A DNA stretch of 64,000 nt from a virus. Location of the stretch: IMG/VR virus record IMGVR_UViG_3300037258_000279, positions 29,665 through 93,664 of that record; one strand, written 5' to 3'. Under the pieces are notes generated by a model that saw only the letters and a list, made by a program, of their open reading frames with translations, was not told where the DNA came from and did no database searches. The position numbers and the translations under genes are program-made. Of this stretch, positions 7,602 through 12,998 are shown piece after piece. How positions within the stretch are numbered: position 1 is the first letter of the stretch; each line of letters opens with the position of its first letter.

Positions 7602-8051
7602 CTATACCATAGGTGGTGCTGGCACGCCCCCGTTTTTGTTCAATTCAATCACTTGCGCGAGCGCGGCAGTATGGACGTCGTCCGGCACCGCAGCGATTGC
7701 CGCGTGGGTCAGTTGATCGGGAGCGACGCCAGCGCGCTCAGCGGCTACGGCAACACGGGTGGCGGCAGCCCCTTCGTTCTTGACCTCAACGACCTGCTGT
7801 TCAGTCTTCTGTGCGGCCCAGCGCTGCATCAGACGCGACAGCACGACGCCCGCGATTCCGAATGCACCGATCGCTGCTGGTTCGGCAGCCCAATGCCACG
7901 CATTTAGGGTTGTCGCGTTGACCCCGAGGTGCGTTAGCGCGCTGAAGGCACCGCCCCACATAATGCGTGTGAGTTGCAGAATGATCGTTTCGCGATGATC
8001 GGCCGCCAGCTTCGTCAGCTTGCGCGCCCCAGACAACATGATCGCTTTCAT
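7602..8051 (-). CDS. Holin-like small membrane protein
   Basis: About 149 residues from ATG 8051; the frame is open further upstream to a TTG at 8168, but that part looks non-coding. Two hydrophobic segments (RIMWGGAFSALTHLGVN and PAAIGAFGIAGVVLSRLM) are followed by a charged helical tail. The topology fits a class II holin or similar pore or accessory membrane protein, but no family was recognised. The start is uncertain because no good Shine-Dalgarno sequence precedes it. Confidence 0.5.
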   Translation of the reverse strand: MKAIMLSGARKLTKLAADHRETIILQLTRIMWGGAFSALTHLGVNATTLNAWHWAAEPAAIGAFGIAGVVLSRLMQRWAAQKTEQQVVEVKNEGAAATRVAVAAERAGVAPDQLTHAAIAAVPDDVHTAALAQVIELNKNGGVPAPPMV

Positions 8052-8283
8052 GCGGTCAGCCCGGCGTGTCGCGTGCCGAGATTCGGAATCGCCATCGGAT
8101 CCGACTGCGCCAACCCCAATCCCCCAGCGGAAAGACGAGCCGGTTAGCCTGGAAGGTTCCCCACCCAACCTCCCCGGCTCAAGTTTAGGGAGGAAACGCC
8201 TAGAAGACGTACAGCATGATCATCGGGCGACGACCAAGCCGCGAACAATTTATACCGGATTTTGCGGTCGCTTGCTAGCGTGA
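8052..8283. other. Intergenic stretch, no gene seen
   Basis: 232 bases between the holin-like gene and the HNH gene. It contains GGGGAGG with no in-frame start at proper spacing, and a TTTATACC tract. No terminator or recognisable promoter pair was found. Confidence 0.4.
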
Positions 8284-8832
8284 TTAGCGCTCGAGCTCGG
8301 CCGACCAGTAAAGCCAATCGCCGAACGATTCTTTGACGTCATTCGGCAGCAGCTCGAGCCCGGCCCGCAGCAACTCGCTGTGGGTCGGCTGCCGCGGGAG
8401 CGATAGCGGCTTCATCAAGTCGCCGTCCCTCTTCGCCAGATTGCATGGCGAGCACGACGTCAGGATGTTGTCCCAGGTCGTCTTGCCACCCCTGGCGCGC
8501 GGGTTAAGGTGATCGAACGTCAGATCCTGGCGCTCGAACCGCTCGCCGCAATATTGGCACCGGTAGCGATCGCGCAGATAGACCGACGCGCGGCAGAACT
8601 TCGGCTTGCCATGCACCGGCGCGAACTCGCGCAGCATCACGACCTTCGGCACAGTGATCGTGGTCGACGGCGAGCGCAGTGCTTCCGGTCATTCGTCGAT
8701 CGCGACGACGCGGTCCATGTAGATGGCGTGTACGGCGTCCTCGGCCGACCAGATGCTCAAGGGCCAGGTCGAGAGAGGTCTGGCGTCCGAATTGAGGACG
8801 AGACAGCGTCTTTGTAGGCCGGCGTTCATGTC
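8284..8832 (-). pseudogene. HNH endonuclease interrupted by one in-frame TGA
   Basis: Two open frames in the same phase join across TGA 8689-8691. The N-terminal half (from ATG 8832) has LVLNSDARPLSTWPLSIWSAEDAVHAI and ends RVVAIDE. After the stop the phase continues PEALRSPS, then the zinc-binding HNH core CQYCG, LTFDHLNPRARGGKTTW and CSPCN. This order is that of the common HNH family, which normally has Trp before PE at this point, so one TGG-to-TGA change explains the break. It may be dead, read through, or a sequence error. It lies just downstream of the tRNA array. Confidence 0.75.
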
Positions 8833-8855
8833 GAAGGCGTCCTTGGTGATGATGA

Positions 8856-8930
8856 TGGAGCCGGCGGAGGGAATCGAACCCGTCGTTGGGACGTTACGAA
8901 TGTCCTGTCCTGCCACTGAACGACGCCGGC
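8856..8930 (-). tRNA. tRNA-Thr(CGT)
   Basis: Acceptor GCCGGCG/CGCCGGC, encoded CCA. Anticodon arm GGACA-TTCGTAA-CGTCC, with an A31-C39 mismatch. T loop normal. Last gene of the array in transcription order. Confidence 0.9.
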
Positions 8931-8935
8931 GATGG

Positions 8936-9009
8936 TGGTGGGCCTGCTCGGAATTGAACCGAGATCAACGCCTTAAAAGGGCGCAGCTTGACCTTCCAGC
9001 TACAGACCC
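8936..9009 (-). tRNA. tRNA-Lys(TTT)
   Basis: Acceptor GGGTCTG/CAGGCCC, encoded CCA. Anticodon arm GCGCC-CTTTTAA-GGCGT. The T loop reads TTCAATT. Confidence 0.92.
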
Positions 9010-9013
9010 GAAT

Positions 9014-9090
9014 TGGTGCGTCGCCTCGGATTCGAACCGAGACTTGCCGGGATTTGAAGCCGGTGCTTCTGCCAATTGAGCGAGCGACGC
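9014..9090 (-). tRNA. tRNA with Leu(CAA) anticodon in a class I body
   Basis: Acceptor GCGTCGC/GCGACGC, encoded CCA. Anticodon arm CCGGC-TTCAAAT-CCCGG (C31-C39 mismatch) gives CAA, which reads UUG. The variable loop is only CAAGT, whereas bacterial tRNA-Leu normally has a long variable arm. The D region has one extra base. Isotype therefore uncertain. Confidence 0.75.
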
Positions 9091-9094
9091 GAAA

Positions 9095-9169
9095 TGGTGG
9101 TCCCGCAAGGAATCGAACCTTGATCCCGAGATTCGGATTCTCGGATGCTATCCGTTGCACTACGGAACC
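9095..9169 (-). tRNA. tRNA-Arg(CCG)
   Basis: Acceptor GGTTCCG/CGGGACC, encoded CCA. Anticodon arm CGAGA-ATCCGAA-TCTCG. Its 5' end abuts the 3' end of the next gene in the array. Confidence 0.92.
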
Positions 9170-9171
9170 GG

Positions 9172-9246
9172 CACCGGTGACAGGAGTCGAACCTGCATCG
9201 TCCAGTTATGCACCGACCGCTTAGAAGGCGAGGCCAATACACCGGC
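9172..9246 (-). tRNA. Divergent tRNA, best read as CAT (Met or Ile2)
   Basis: Acceptor GCCGGTG/CACCGGT and a normal T arm (GCAGG-TTCGACT-CCTGT). CCA is not encoded: the adjoining bases read CCG and overlap tRNA-Arg(CCG). The anticodon arm is best aligned as GTCGG-TGCATAA-CTGGA, giving CAT with G at position 33. The D arm is odd (TTGG/CTAA stem, no GG in the loop). An alternative fold gives TCT with an oversized variable loop. Confidence 0.5.
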
Positions 9247-9254
9247 AAAAAGTC

Positions 9255-9331
9255 TGGCGCACCCGGAGGGATTCGAACCCCCAACCTCTCGATCCGTAGT
9301 CGAGCGCTCGGTCCAGTCGAGCTGCGGGTGC
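9255..9331 (-). tRNA. tRNA-Arg(ACG)
   Basis: Acceptor GCACCCG/CGGGTGC, encoded CCA. Anticodon arm CTCGA-CTACGGA-TCGAG. Confidence 0.93.
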
Positions 9332-9335
9332 AATC

Positions 9336-9411
9336 TGGCGCCTCGTAGCGGATTCGAACCGCTGTCTCCGGAGTGAAGGTCCGGCCACCTAGCCGCTAGT
9401 AAGAACGAGGC
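9336..9411 (-). tRNA. tRNA-Glu(TTC)
   Basis: Acceptor GCCTCGT/ACGAGGC, encoded CCA. Anticodon arm CCGGA-CCTTCAC-TCCGG. Position 33 is C instead of U. Confidence 0.88.
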
Positions 9412-9415
9412 AATC

Positions 9416-9490
9416 TGGTAGGCGCGGGCGGGGTTGAACCGCCGACCTCCTGCGTGTCGAGCAAGCGATCTACCGCTGATCTACGCGCCC
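9416..9490 (-). tRNA. tRNA-Val(GAC)
   Basis: Acceptor GGGCGCG/CGCGCCT, encoded CCA. Anticodon arm CTTGC-TCGACAC-GCAGG. Position 33 is C. Confidence 0.85.
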
Positions 9491-9494
9491 AAGC

Positions 9495-9569
9495 TGGTAC
9501 CCCGCGACGGGATCGAACCGCCGACATCCTCGGTGTAAACGAAGCGCTCTACCTCTGAGCTAGCGGGGC
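9495..9569 (-). tRNA. tRNA-Val(TAC)
   Basis: Acceptor GCCCCGC/GCGGGGT, encoded CCA. Anticodon arm CTTCG-TTTACAC-CGAGG. Confidence 0.92.
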
Positions 9570-9574
9570 ATGTT

Positions 9575-9651
9575 TGGTCGGAGTGAGTGGATTCGAACCA
9601 CCGGCCCCAGCGTCCCGAACGCTGTGCTCTGCCATGCTGAGCTACACTCCG
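9575..9651 (-). tRNA. tRNA-Pro(CGG)
   Basis: Acceptor CGGAGTG/CACTCCG, encoded CCA. Anticodon arm CAGCG-TTCGGGA-CGCTG. Confidence 0.93.
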
Positions 9652-9656
9652 TCATC

Positions 9657-9732
9657 TGGCGCTCTTGGTGAGGCTCGAACTCACAACCCCCGAACTAGGA
9701 TTTCGGTGCTCGTCCGATCGAGCTGCAAGAGC
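9657..9732 (-). tRNA. tRNA-Arg(CCT)
   Basis: Acceptor GCTCTTG/CAAGAGC, encoded CCA. Anticodon arm CCGAA-ATCCTAG-TTCGG. Confidence 0.93.
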
Positions 9733-9736
9733 AAAT

Positions 9737-9814
9737 TGGTGCGGGCGACAGGATTCGAACCTGCGACTTCCCGGTCCCAAACCGGGCGCTCTGGCCTGAC
9801 TGAGCTACACCCAC
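9737..9814 (-). tRNA. tRNA-Pro(TGG)
   Basis: Acceptor GTGGGTG/CGCCCGC (two G-T pairs), encoded CCA. Anticodon arm CCCGG-TTTGGGA-CCGGG. Confidence 0.92.
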
Positions 9815-9823
9815 GAACGAAAC

Positions 9824-9897
9824 TGGCGCTTCCAGTCGGGATCGAACCGGCGTTGACGGCGTGACAAGCCGCTCTCCTACCATTGGAGGATGGAAGC
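9824..9897 (-). tRNA. tRNA-Asp(GTC)
   Basis: Acceptor GCTTCCA/TGGAAGC, encoded CCA. Anticodon arm GCGGC-TTGTCAC-GCCGT. Confidence 0.93.
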
Positions 9898-9906
9898 AAA
9901 CGAATT

Positions 9907-9981
9907 TGGTGGGCTGCCAGGGACTCGAACCCTGAACCTACGGATTAAGAGTCCGCTGCGCTACCATTGCGCCAGCAACCC
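9907..9981 (-). tRNA. tRNA-Lys(CTT)
   Basis: Acceptor GGGTTGC/GCAGCCC, encoded CCA. Anticodon arm GCGGA-CTCTTAA-TCCGT. Confidence 0.92.
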
Positions 9982-9984
9982 GAT

Positions 9985-10060
9985 TGGTGGGCCAGTACGG
10001 GGTCGAACCGTCATCGGACGCTTATCAAGCGTCTGCTCGCAGCCGTTGAGCTACAGGCCC
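9985..10060 (-). tRNA. tRNA-Ile(GAT)
   Basis: Acceptor GGGCCTG/CTGGCCC, encoded CCA. Anticodon arm GACGC-TTGATAA-GCGTC. Confidence 0.93.
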
Positions 10061-10061
10061 G

Positions 10062-10146
10062 TGGTGGGTCGGCGTGGTGTCGATCCACTCCCCCGCAGGG
10101 ACGGGTTTTACAGACCCGCTGCCGGATCCGCCGGCTTTGCCTTCCC
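10062..10146 (-). tRNA. tRNA-Tyr(GTA)
   Basis: Class II tRNA: anticodon arm CGGGT-CTGTAAA-ACCCG and a long variable arm (TCCCTGCGGGGGA). The acceptor GGGAAGG/CCGACCC has two central mismatches. The T loop reads ATCGACA rather than TTCGANN. CCA encoded. Possibly weakened. Confidence 0.85.
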
Positions 10147-10152
10147 GTGATC

Positions 10153-10227
10153 TGGTGCCCGGTGACGGATTTGAACCGCCGGCCTCTCCCTTACCGAGGG
10201 ATTGCACTGCCGCTGTGCTAACCGGGC
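10153..10227 (-). tRNA. tRNA-Thr(GGT)
   Basis: Acceptor GCCCGGT/ACCGGGC, encoded CCA. Anticodon arm ATCCC-TCGGTAA-GGGAG. Position 33 is C, and the outer stem pair is mismatched. Confidence 0.87.
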
Positions 10228-10232
10228 ATACC

Positions 10233-10324
10233 TGGCGGTGCCGGAGGGATTCGAACCCTCGGGCCGGCTTTCACCGGCCAACGGTTTAGCAAACCGCCGC
10301 CTTCGGCCACTCGGCCACAGCACC
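10233..10324 (-). tRNA. tRNA-Ser(GCT)
   Basis: Class II with a long variable arm (GGCCGG...CCGGCC). Acceptor GGTGCTG/CGGCACC, encoded CCA. Anticodon arm GCGGT-TTGCTAA-ACCGT. Confidence 0.93.
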
Positions 10325-10328
10325 ATGT

Positions 10329-10418
10329 TGGAGGAACGTGATGGCATCGAACCATCAGCCGCTCGCGCGGCGCCCCGGGTTTCAGAGCCGGTGAAGGAGC
10401 CAACCTTCGGCACGTTCC
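10329..10418 (-). tRNA. tRNA-Ser(TGA)
   Basis: Class II with a long variable arm. Acceptor GGAACGT/ACGTTCC, encoded CCA. Anticodon arm CCGGC-TCTGAAA-CCCGG: position 33 is C and 31-39 is C-C. Confidence 0.87.
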
Positions 10419-10421
10419 AAT

Positions 10422-10509
10422 TGGCGGTTGGGGTGAGATTCGAACTCACGGTGCCCGTAGGCACTCCGGGTTTCGGGTCCGGCGCAATCGGCCACTCTGC
10501 CACCCAACC
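10422..10509 (-). tRNA. tRNA-Ser(CGA)
   Basis: Class II. Acceptor GGTTGGG/CCCAACC, encoded CCA. Anticodon arm CCGGA-CCCGAAA-CCCGG: position 33 is C and 31-39 is A-C. Confidence 0.87.
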
Positions 10510-10518
10510 AAACGAATC

Positions 10519-10608
10519 TGGCGGACGGTGAAGGATTCGAACCTTCGGTGCCCAGAACGGGCACGCCGCGATTCCAACGCGGTGCAATCGCCACTCTGCC
10601 AACCGTCC
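10519..10608 (-). tRNA. tRNA-Ser(GGA)
   Basis: Class II. Acceptor GGACGGT/ACCGTCC, encoded CCA. Anticodon arm CCGCG-TTGGAAT-CGCGG. Confidence 0.93.
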
Positions 10609-10612
10609 GAAC

Positions 10613-10696
10613 TGGTGTCCCCGGGGAGAGTCGAACTCCCACGCCGCGAGGCACAGGCACCTCAAGCCTGCGCGTCTACCATTCCGCCACGAGGAC
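10613..10696 (-). tRNA. tRNA-Leu(GAG)
   Basis: Class II. Acceptor GTCCTCG/CGGGGAC, encoded CCA. Anticodon arm CAGGC-TTGAGGT-GCCTG. Confidence 0.92.
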
Positions 10697-10701
10697 AATT
10701 T

Positions 10702-10786
10702 TGGTGCGAGCCGGGAGAGTCGAACTCCCATGTCTTGCGACACTCGGTCCTGAGCCGAGCGCGTCTGCCTATTCCGCCAGGCTCGC
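10702..10786 (-). tRNA. tRNA-Leu(CAG)
   Basis: Class II with variable arm TGTCGCAAGACA. Acceptor GCGAGCC/GGCTCGC, encoded CCA. Anticodon arm CTCGG-CTCAGGA-CCGAG. Confidence 0.93.
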
Positions 10787-10792
10787 GTGATC

Positions 10793-10868
10793 TGGTGCGG
10801 GCATCGGGAGTCGAACCCAATGGAAGCCAGGGTTTAGGCCCGGCCGCGTCACCGTGCGCCATGCCCGC
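10793..10868 (-). tRNA. tRNA with Leu(TAA) anticodon in a class I body
   Basis: Acceptor GCGGGCA/TGCCCGC, encoded CCA. Anticodon arm CCGGG-CCTAAAC-CCTGG gives TAA (reads UUA) with C33. The variable loop is CTTCCA, far shorter than in normal tRNA-Leu. Isotype uncertain. Confidence 0.75.
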
Positions 10869-10872
10869 ATAT

Positions 10873-10948
10873 TGGCGTCCCGCGGGGGAATTGAACCCGC
10901 CGTTTCCCGAGTGAGAGTCGGGGTTCCTGACCGCTAGAAGAGCGGGAC
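10873..10948 (-). tRNA. tRNA-Glu(CTC)
   Basis: Acceptor GTCCCGC/GCGGGAC, encoded CCA. Anticodon arm CCCGA-CTCTCAC-TCGGG. Confidence 0.92.
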
Positions 10949-10953
10949 ATGGT

Positions 10954-11029
10954 TGGCTGCGGCGGAACGGATTCGAACCTTCGACCTGCGCGCTCAAAAC
11001 GCGCTGCTCTACCGCTGAGCTACGCCGCA
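10954..11029 (-). tRNA. tRNA-Gln(TTG)
   Basis: Acceptor TGCGGCG/CGCCGCA, encoded CCA. Anticodon arm GCGCG-TTTTGAG-CGCGC. Confidence 0.93.
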
Positions 11030-11035
11030 ACAAAT

Positions 11036-11109
11036 TGGCAGGGCGGCTCGGATTCGAACCGAGGCGAACGGAGTCAGAGTCCGTTATGCTGCCGTTACAT
11101 CACCGCCCA
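11036..11109 (-). tRNA. tRNA-Gln(CTG)
   Basis: Acceptor TGGGCGG/CCGCCCT with a T-T first pair, encoded CCA. Anticodon arm ACGGA-CTCTGAC-TCCGT. Confidence 0.9.
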
Positions 11110-11116
11110 TCAAAAC

Positions 11117-11191
11117 TGGTGCCGGTAGAGAGGATTGAACTCCCGACCTTCGCATTACAAATGCACTGCTCTGCCGCTGAGCTATACCGGC
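11117..11191 (-). tRNA. tRNA-Thr(TGT)
   Basis: Acceptor GCCGGTA/TACCGGC, encoded CCA. Anticodon arm GTGCA-TTTGTAA-TGCGA, outer pair mismatched. It abuts tRNA-His with no gap. Confidence 0.9.
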
Positions 11192-11267
11192 TGGGGTGAG
11201 TAGTGGGGATCGAACCCACGAATGATCGGTTCACAGCCGACCGCGTTAGCCACTTCGCCATACCCAC
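11192..11267 (-). tRNA. tRNA-His(GTG)
   Basis: Acceptor GTGGGTA/TACTCAC, discriminator C73, and a G immediately upstream that would give the G-1:C73 pair diagnostic of tRNA-His. Anticodon arm GTCGG-CTGTGAA-CCGAT. Encoded CCA. Confidence 0.93.
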
Positions 11268-11279
11268 CACGAAAATGCT

Positions 11280-11351
11280 ACCCGGTGGTCTTGCCTTGAA
11301 ACGACGCCCCACGCGTGAGACGGACAGGTATCGAAACCTGCATCACCGGGT
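11280..11351 (-). ncRNA. tRNA-like fold without a normal T arm
   Basis: In the gap between tRNA-Cys and tRNA-His an 8-bp closing stem (ACCCGGTG/CACCGGGT) encloses a 5-bp hairpin CAGGT-TTCGAT-ACCTG and a 6-bp hairpin CGTCTC-ACGCGT-GGGGCG, 72 bases in all. Size and layout resemble a cloverleaf, but there is no T-loop consensus, no U33 and no CCA. It could be a decayed tRNA or a tRNA mimic. Confidence 0.35.
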
Positions 11352-11356
11352 TCTTT

Positions 11357-11430
11357 TGGAGGTGCGCCGCGGAGTCGAACCGCGATTGCGGGATTTGCAG
11401 TCCCGAGCCTAGCCGTTCGGCCAGCGCACC
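11357..11430 (-). tRNA. tRNA-Cys(GCA)
   Basis: Acceptor GGTGCGC/GCGCACC, encoded CCA. Anticodon arm CGGGA-CTGCAAA-TCCCG. Confidence 0.93.
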
Positions 11431-11434
11431 AATC

Positions 11435-11510
11435 TGGCACCGGGGGAGGGATTCGAACTCTCGACACGCGGTTTTGGAGACCGCTGCTCTAGCCACTGAG
11501 CTACCCCGGT
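11435..11510 (-). tRNA. tRNA-Trp(CCA)
   Basis: Acceptor ACCGGGG/CCCCGGT, encoded CCA. Anticodon arm GCGGT-CTCCAAA-ACCGC. It reads UGG only, so it gives no sign of UGA recoding. Confidence 0.93.
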
Positions 11511-11513
11511 AGA

Positions 11514-12107
11514 TCAATAAACTCCGTTCCTGCTGTCGGTGCGAAGCCATTTTCTGACGGCCGCTTCTGATACGCCATATCTCGCGGCGACTTTGACTCG
11601 AGATGCCCGCACCACCATTTCCCGAAGCCGCTTTCCTTCGGGTCTGTCCGGGACCTTAGCTTTAGCCTGAGACCGACATCGATTGCTGCAAAACTTTAAG
11701 CCGGCTCGCAAAGGGGCGCCGCACTTTTCGCATGCTGCCCCATCGTCACGCGGGAGGGTCGCAATGTTCCTTCTCGTGACGCGACCATTACGCATAGATA
11801 GCGGGATTGTTGCCTCGTCAAAGCGCCGAATATTGTCTGGGATTCTGGTGCTCCCCTCATGCACCTCGTCGTGGCAGTTGTGACATAGCATCACACATTT
11901 TCTTGCCTCGTCCGCGACCCGCTTCCATGATCGCGGGACACCGTTGGACGCCATGCTAAATTTTTTCTGCGCCGGCTCGACGTGATGGAACGTCAAGGCG
12001 CGCATCGACTTCGCGTAACCGCAAATTCCACAACGGCCGCCGAACGCGACGACGAGCTTTTCTTTCATTCGTTGCCGCCAACGAACGACCGCAGCGCCAC
12101 CGCTCAT
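11514..12107 (-). CDS. HNH endonuclease inside the tRNA array
   Basis: 197 residues from ATG 12107, three bases past tRNA-Asn; the longer open frame runs through tRNA genes and is not coding. Residues about 22-80 form an HNH nuclease: CGICG, then LTFHHVEPAQKKF, then CHNCHDEVH. A four-Cys zinc finger follows (CEKCG...CSNRC, about 125-147), then a C-terminal helix-turn-helix (VAARYGVSEAAVRKWL). Nuclease plus DNA-binding tail is the design of a homing endonuclease, which would cut arrays lacking the insert and spread by repair. It splits tRNA-Asn from tRNA-Trp without damaging either. Confidence 0.85.
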   Translation of the reverse strand: MSGGAAVVRWRQRMKEKLVVAFGGRCGICGYAKSMRALTFHHVEPAQKKFSMASNGVPRSWKRVADEARKCVMLCHNCHDEVHEGSTRIPDNIRRFDEATIPLSMRNGRVTRRNIATLPRDDGAACEKCGAPLRAGLKFCSNRCRSQAKAKVPDRPEGKRLREMVVRASRVKVAARYGVSEAAVRKWLRTDSRNGVY

Positions 12108-12109
12108 TT

Positions 12110-12184
12110 TGGCTCCCCGAGCTGGACTCGAACCAGCGACCTGCCGCTTAACAGGCGGTTGTTCTACCACTGAACTACCGGGGA
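12110..12184 (-). tRNA. tRNA-Asn(GTT)
   Basis: Acceptor TCCCCGG/TCGGGGA, encoded CCA. Anticodon arm ACCGC-CTGTTAA-GCGGC, outer pair mismatched. Confidence 0.92.
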
Positions 12185-12293
12185 AAAAACTGAAAGAGAG
12201 TTGCCGAAGCTCCCACTGCCCGGGCTTTTCCGCGCGGGTTCGCCACACGATTTCTCGCTGGCGTGGCCCCGACGGACGGCTGCCCGTGTCGGA

Positions 12294-12368
12294 TGGAGCG
12301 GGCGACGAGAATCGAACTCGCGACATTCTGCTTGGAAGGCAGAAGCTCTACCCCTGAGCTACACCCGC
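12294..12368 (-). tRNA. tRNA-Gly(TCC)
   Basis: Acceptor GCGGGTG/CGCCCGC, encoded CCA. Anticodon arm TCTGC-CTTCCAA-GCAGA. The 109-base gap to tRNA-Asn holds several GC-rich hairpins but no T-loop consensus. Confidence 0.93.
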
Positions 12369-12442
12369 AATCTTGTGCTCGCCCCGGTCGGCGCTGTCGT
12401 GAACAGCATGGAGTGACTTGGCCACAACCGACCGGGACGAAT

Positions 12443-12518
12443 TGGTGCCGAAGAGTGGAATCGAACCACTGACACCCACGCCTTCAACGTAGTGCTCTAC
12501 CTGCTGAGCTACTTCGGC
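12443..12518 (-). tRNA. tRNA-Phe(GAA)
   Basis: Acceptor GCCGAAG/CTTCGGC, encoded CCA. Anticodon arm CTACG-TTGAAGG-CGTGG. Confidence 0.93.
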
Positions 12519-12610
12519 AAATTTCTCGGGGCTGGATTTGTCATTCCTCCGTTCCTTGCTAGCAGGGGGAGTCGCAGATACCAGCATACAGGATTGCGGC
12601 ACAGCCACCT

Positions 12611-12727
12611 TTAGGCTGGCGCTACCAGCCGCTGCGTCCTTGGTGTTTGGACGACCCGAGAATCTTCCGGCGACCGGACCAAGTTCTCATGCAGGAGATC
12701 CCGCCAAGGTCCGAACATTTGCATCAT
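12611..12727 (-). CDS. Possible small protein inside the tRNA array (38 aa)
   Basis: The 236-base gap between tRNA-Phe and tRNA-fMet holds an ATG frame with TAAGG five bases upstream. The product begins MMQMFGPWRDLLHENLV and ends VAPA. The helical N-terminus and good Shine-Dalgarno spacing argue for a real gene; the short length argues against. No family recognised. Confidence 0.35.
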   Translation of the reverse strand: MMQMFGPWRDLLHENLVRSPEDSRVVQTPRTQRLVAPA

Positions 12728-12754
12728 TGACGCCTTAGGGGCGTACCGCCGAGT

Positions 12755-12831
12755 TGGTTGCGCTGGCCGGCAATCGAAGCCGGCGACCTTCGGGTTATGG
12801 ACCCGACGAGCTACCTCTGCTCCACAGCGCG
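12755..12831 (-). tRNA. Initiator tRNA-fMet(CAT)
   Basis: Initiator hallmarks are present: C1-A72 mismatch (CGCGCTG/CAGCGCA) and three G-C pairs closing the anticodon stem (TCGGG...CCCGA). The D-arm sequence GGAGCAG...GGTAGCTCGTCGGG matches initiators. The loop is TCCATAA, so position 33 is C where canonical CTCATAA has U. CCA encoded. Confidence 0.9.
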
Positions 12832-12836
12832 TCAAA

Positions 12837-12912
12837 TGGTGGCAGGGGTGGGAGTCGAACCCGACGACCTGAGCGTTATGAGCGCACCGATCTACCGCTG
12901 ATCTACCCTGCT
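12837..12912 (-). tRNA. tRNA-Met(CAT), elongator or Ile2
   Basis: Acceptor AGCAGGG/CCCTGCC with an A-C first pair, encoded CCA. Anticodon arm GTGCG-CTCATAA-CGCTC with one T-T pair. Elongator Met, or Ile if the C34 is modified to lysidine. Confidence 0.88.
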
Positions 12913-12919
12913 ATCGAAT

Positions 12920-12994
12920 TGGAGCGGGCAATGGGAGTCGAACCCACGACCTCAACCTTGGCAAGGTTGCGCTCTGCCCCTGAGCTATGCCCGC
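12920..12994 (-). tRNA. tRNA-Gly(GCC)
   Basis: Acceptor GCGGGCA/TGCCCGC, encoded CCA. Anticodon arm CAACC-TTGCCAA-GGTTG. Confidence 0.93.
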
Positions 12995-12998
12995 AAAT

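Noticed and set aside
6545-7612. 355-codon plus-strand frame
   Set aside because: It is antisense to the patatin and lipoprotein genes, which have intact motifs and ribosome sites.
5869-8051. CBASS-like defence system around the patatin
   Set aside because: No nucleotidyltransferase or cap-type ancillary gene is present; neighbours are a lipoprotein and small proteins.
8284-8832. Genome-wide UGA-to-Trp recoding suggested by the interrupted HNH gene
   Set aside because: Many genes end in TGA within ATGA or TGATG overlaps, and the only tRNA-Trp has a CCA anticodon. A local mutation explains it better.
9172-9246. Amber-suppressor reading (CTA anticodon) of the divergent tRNA
   Set aside because: The stem needed for that loop does not pair; the CAT alignment keeps normal arm lengths.
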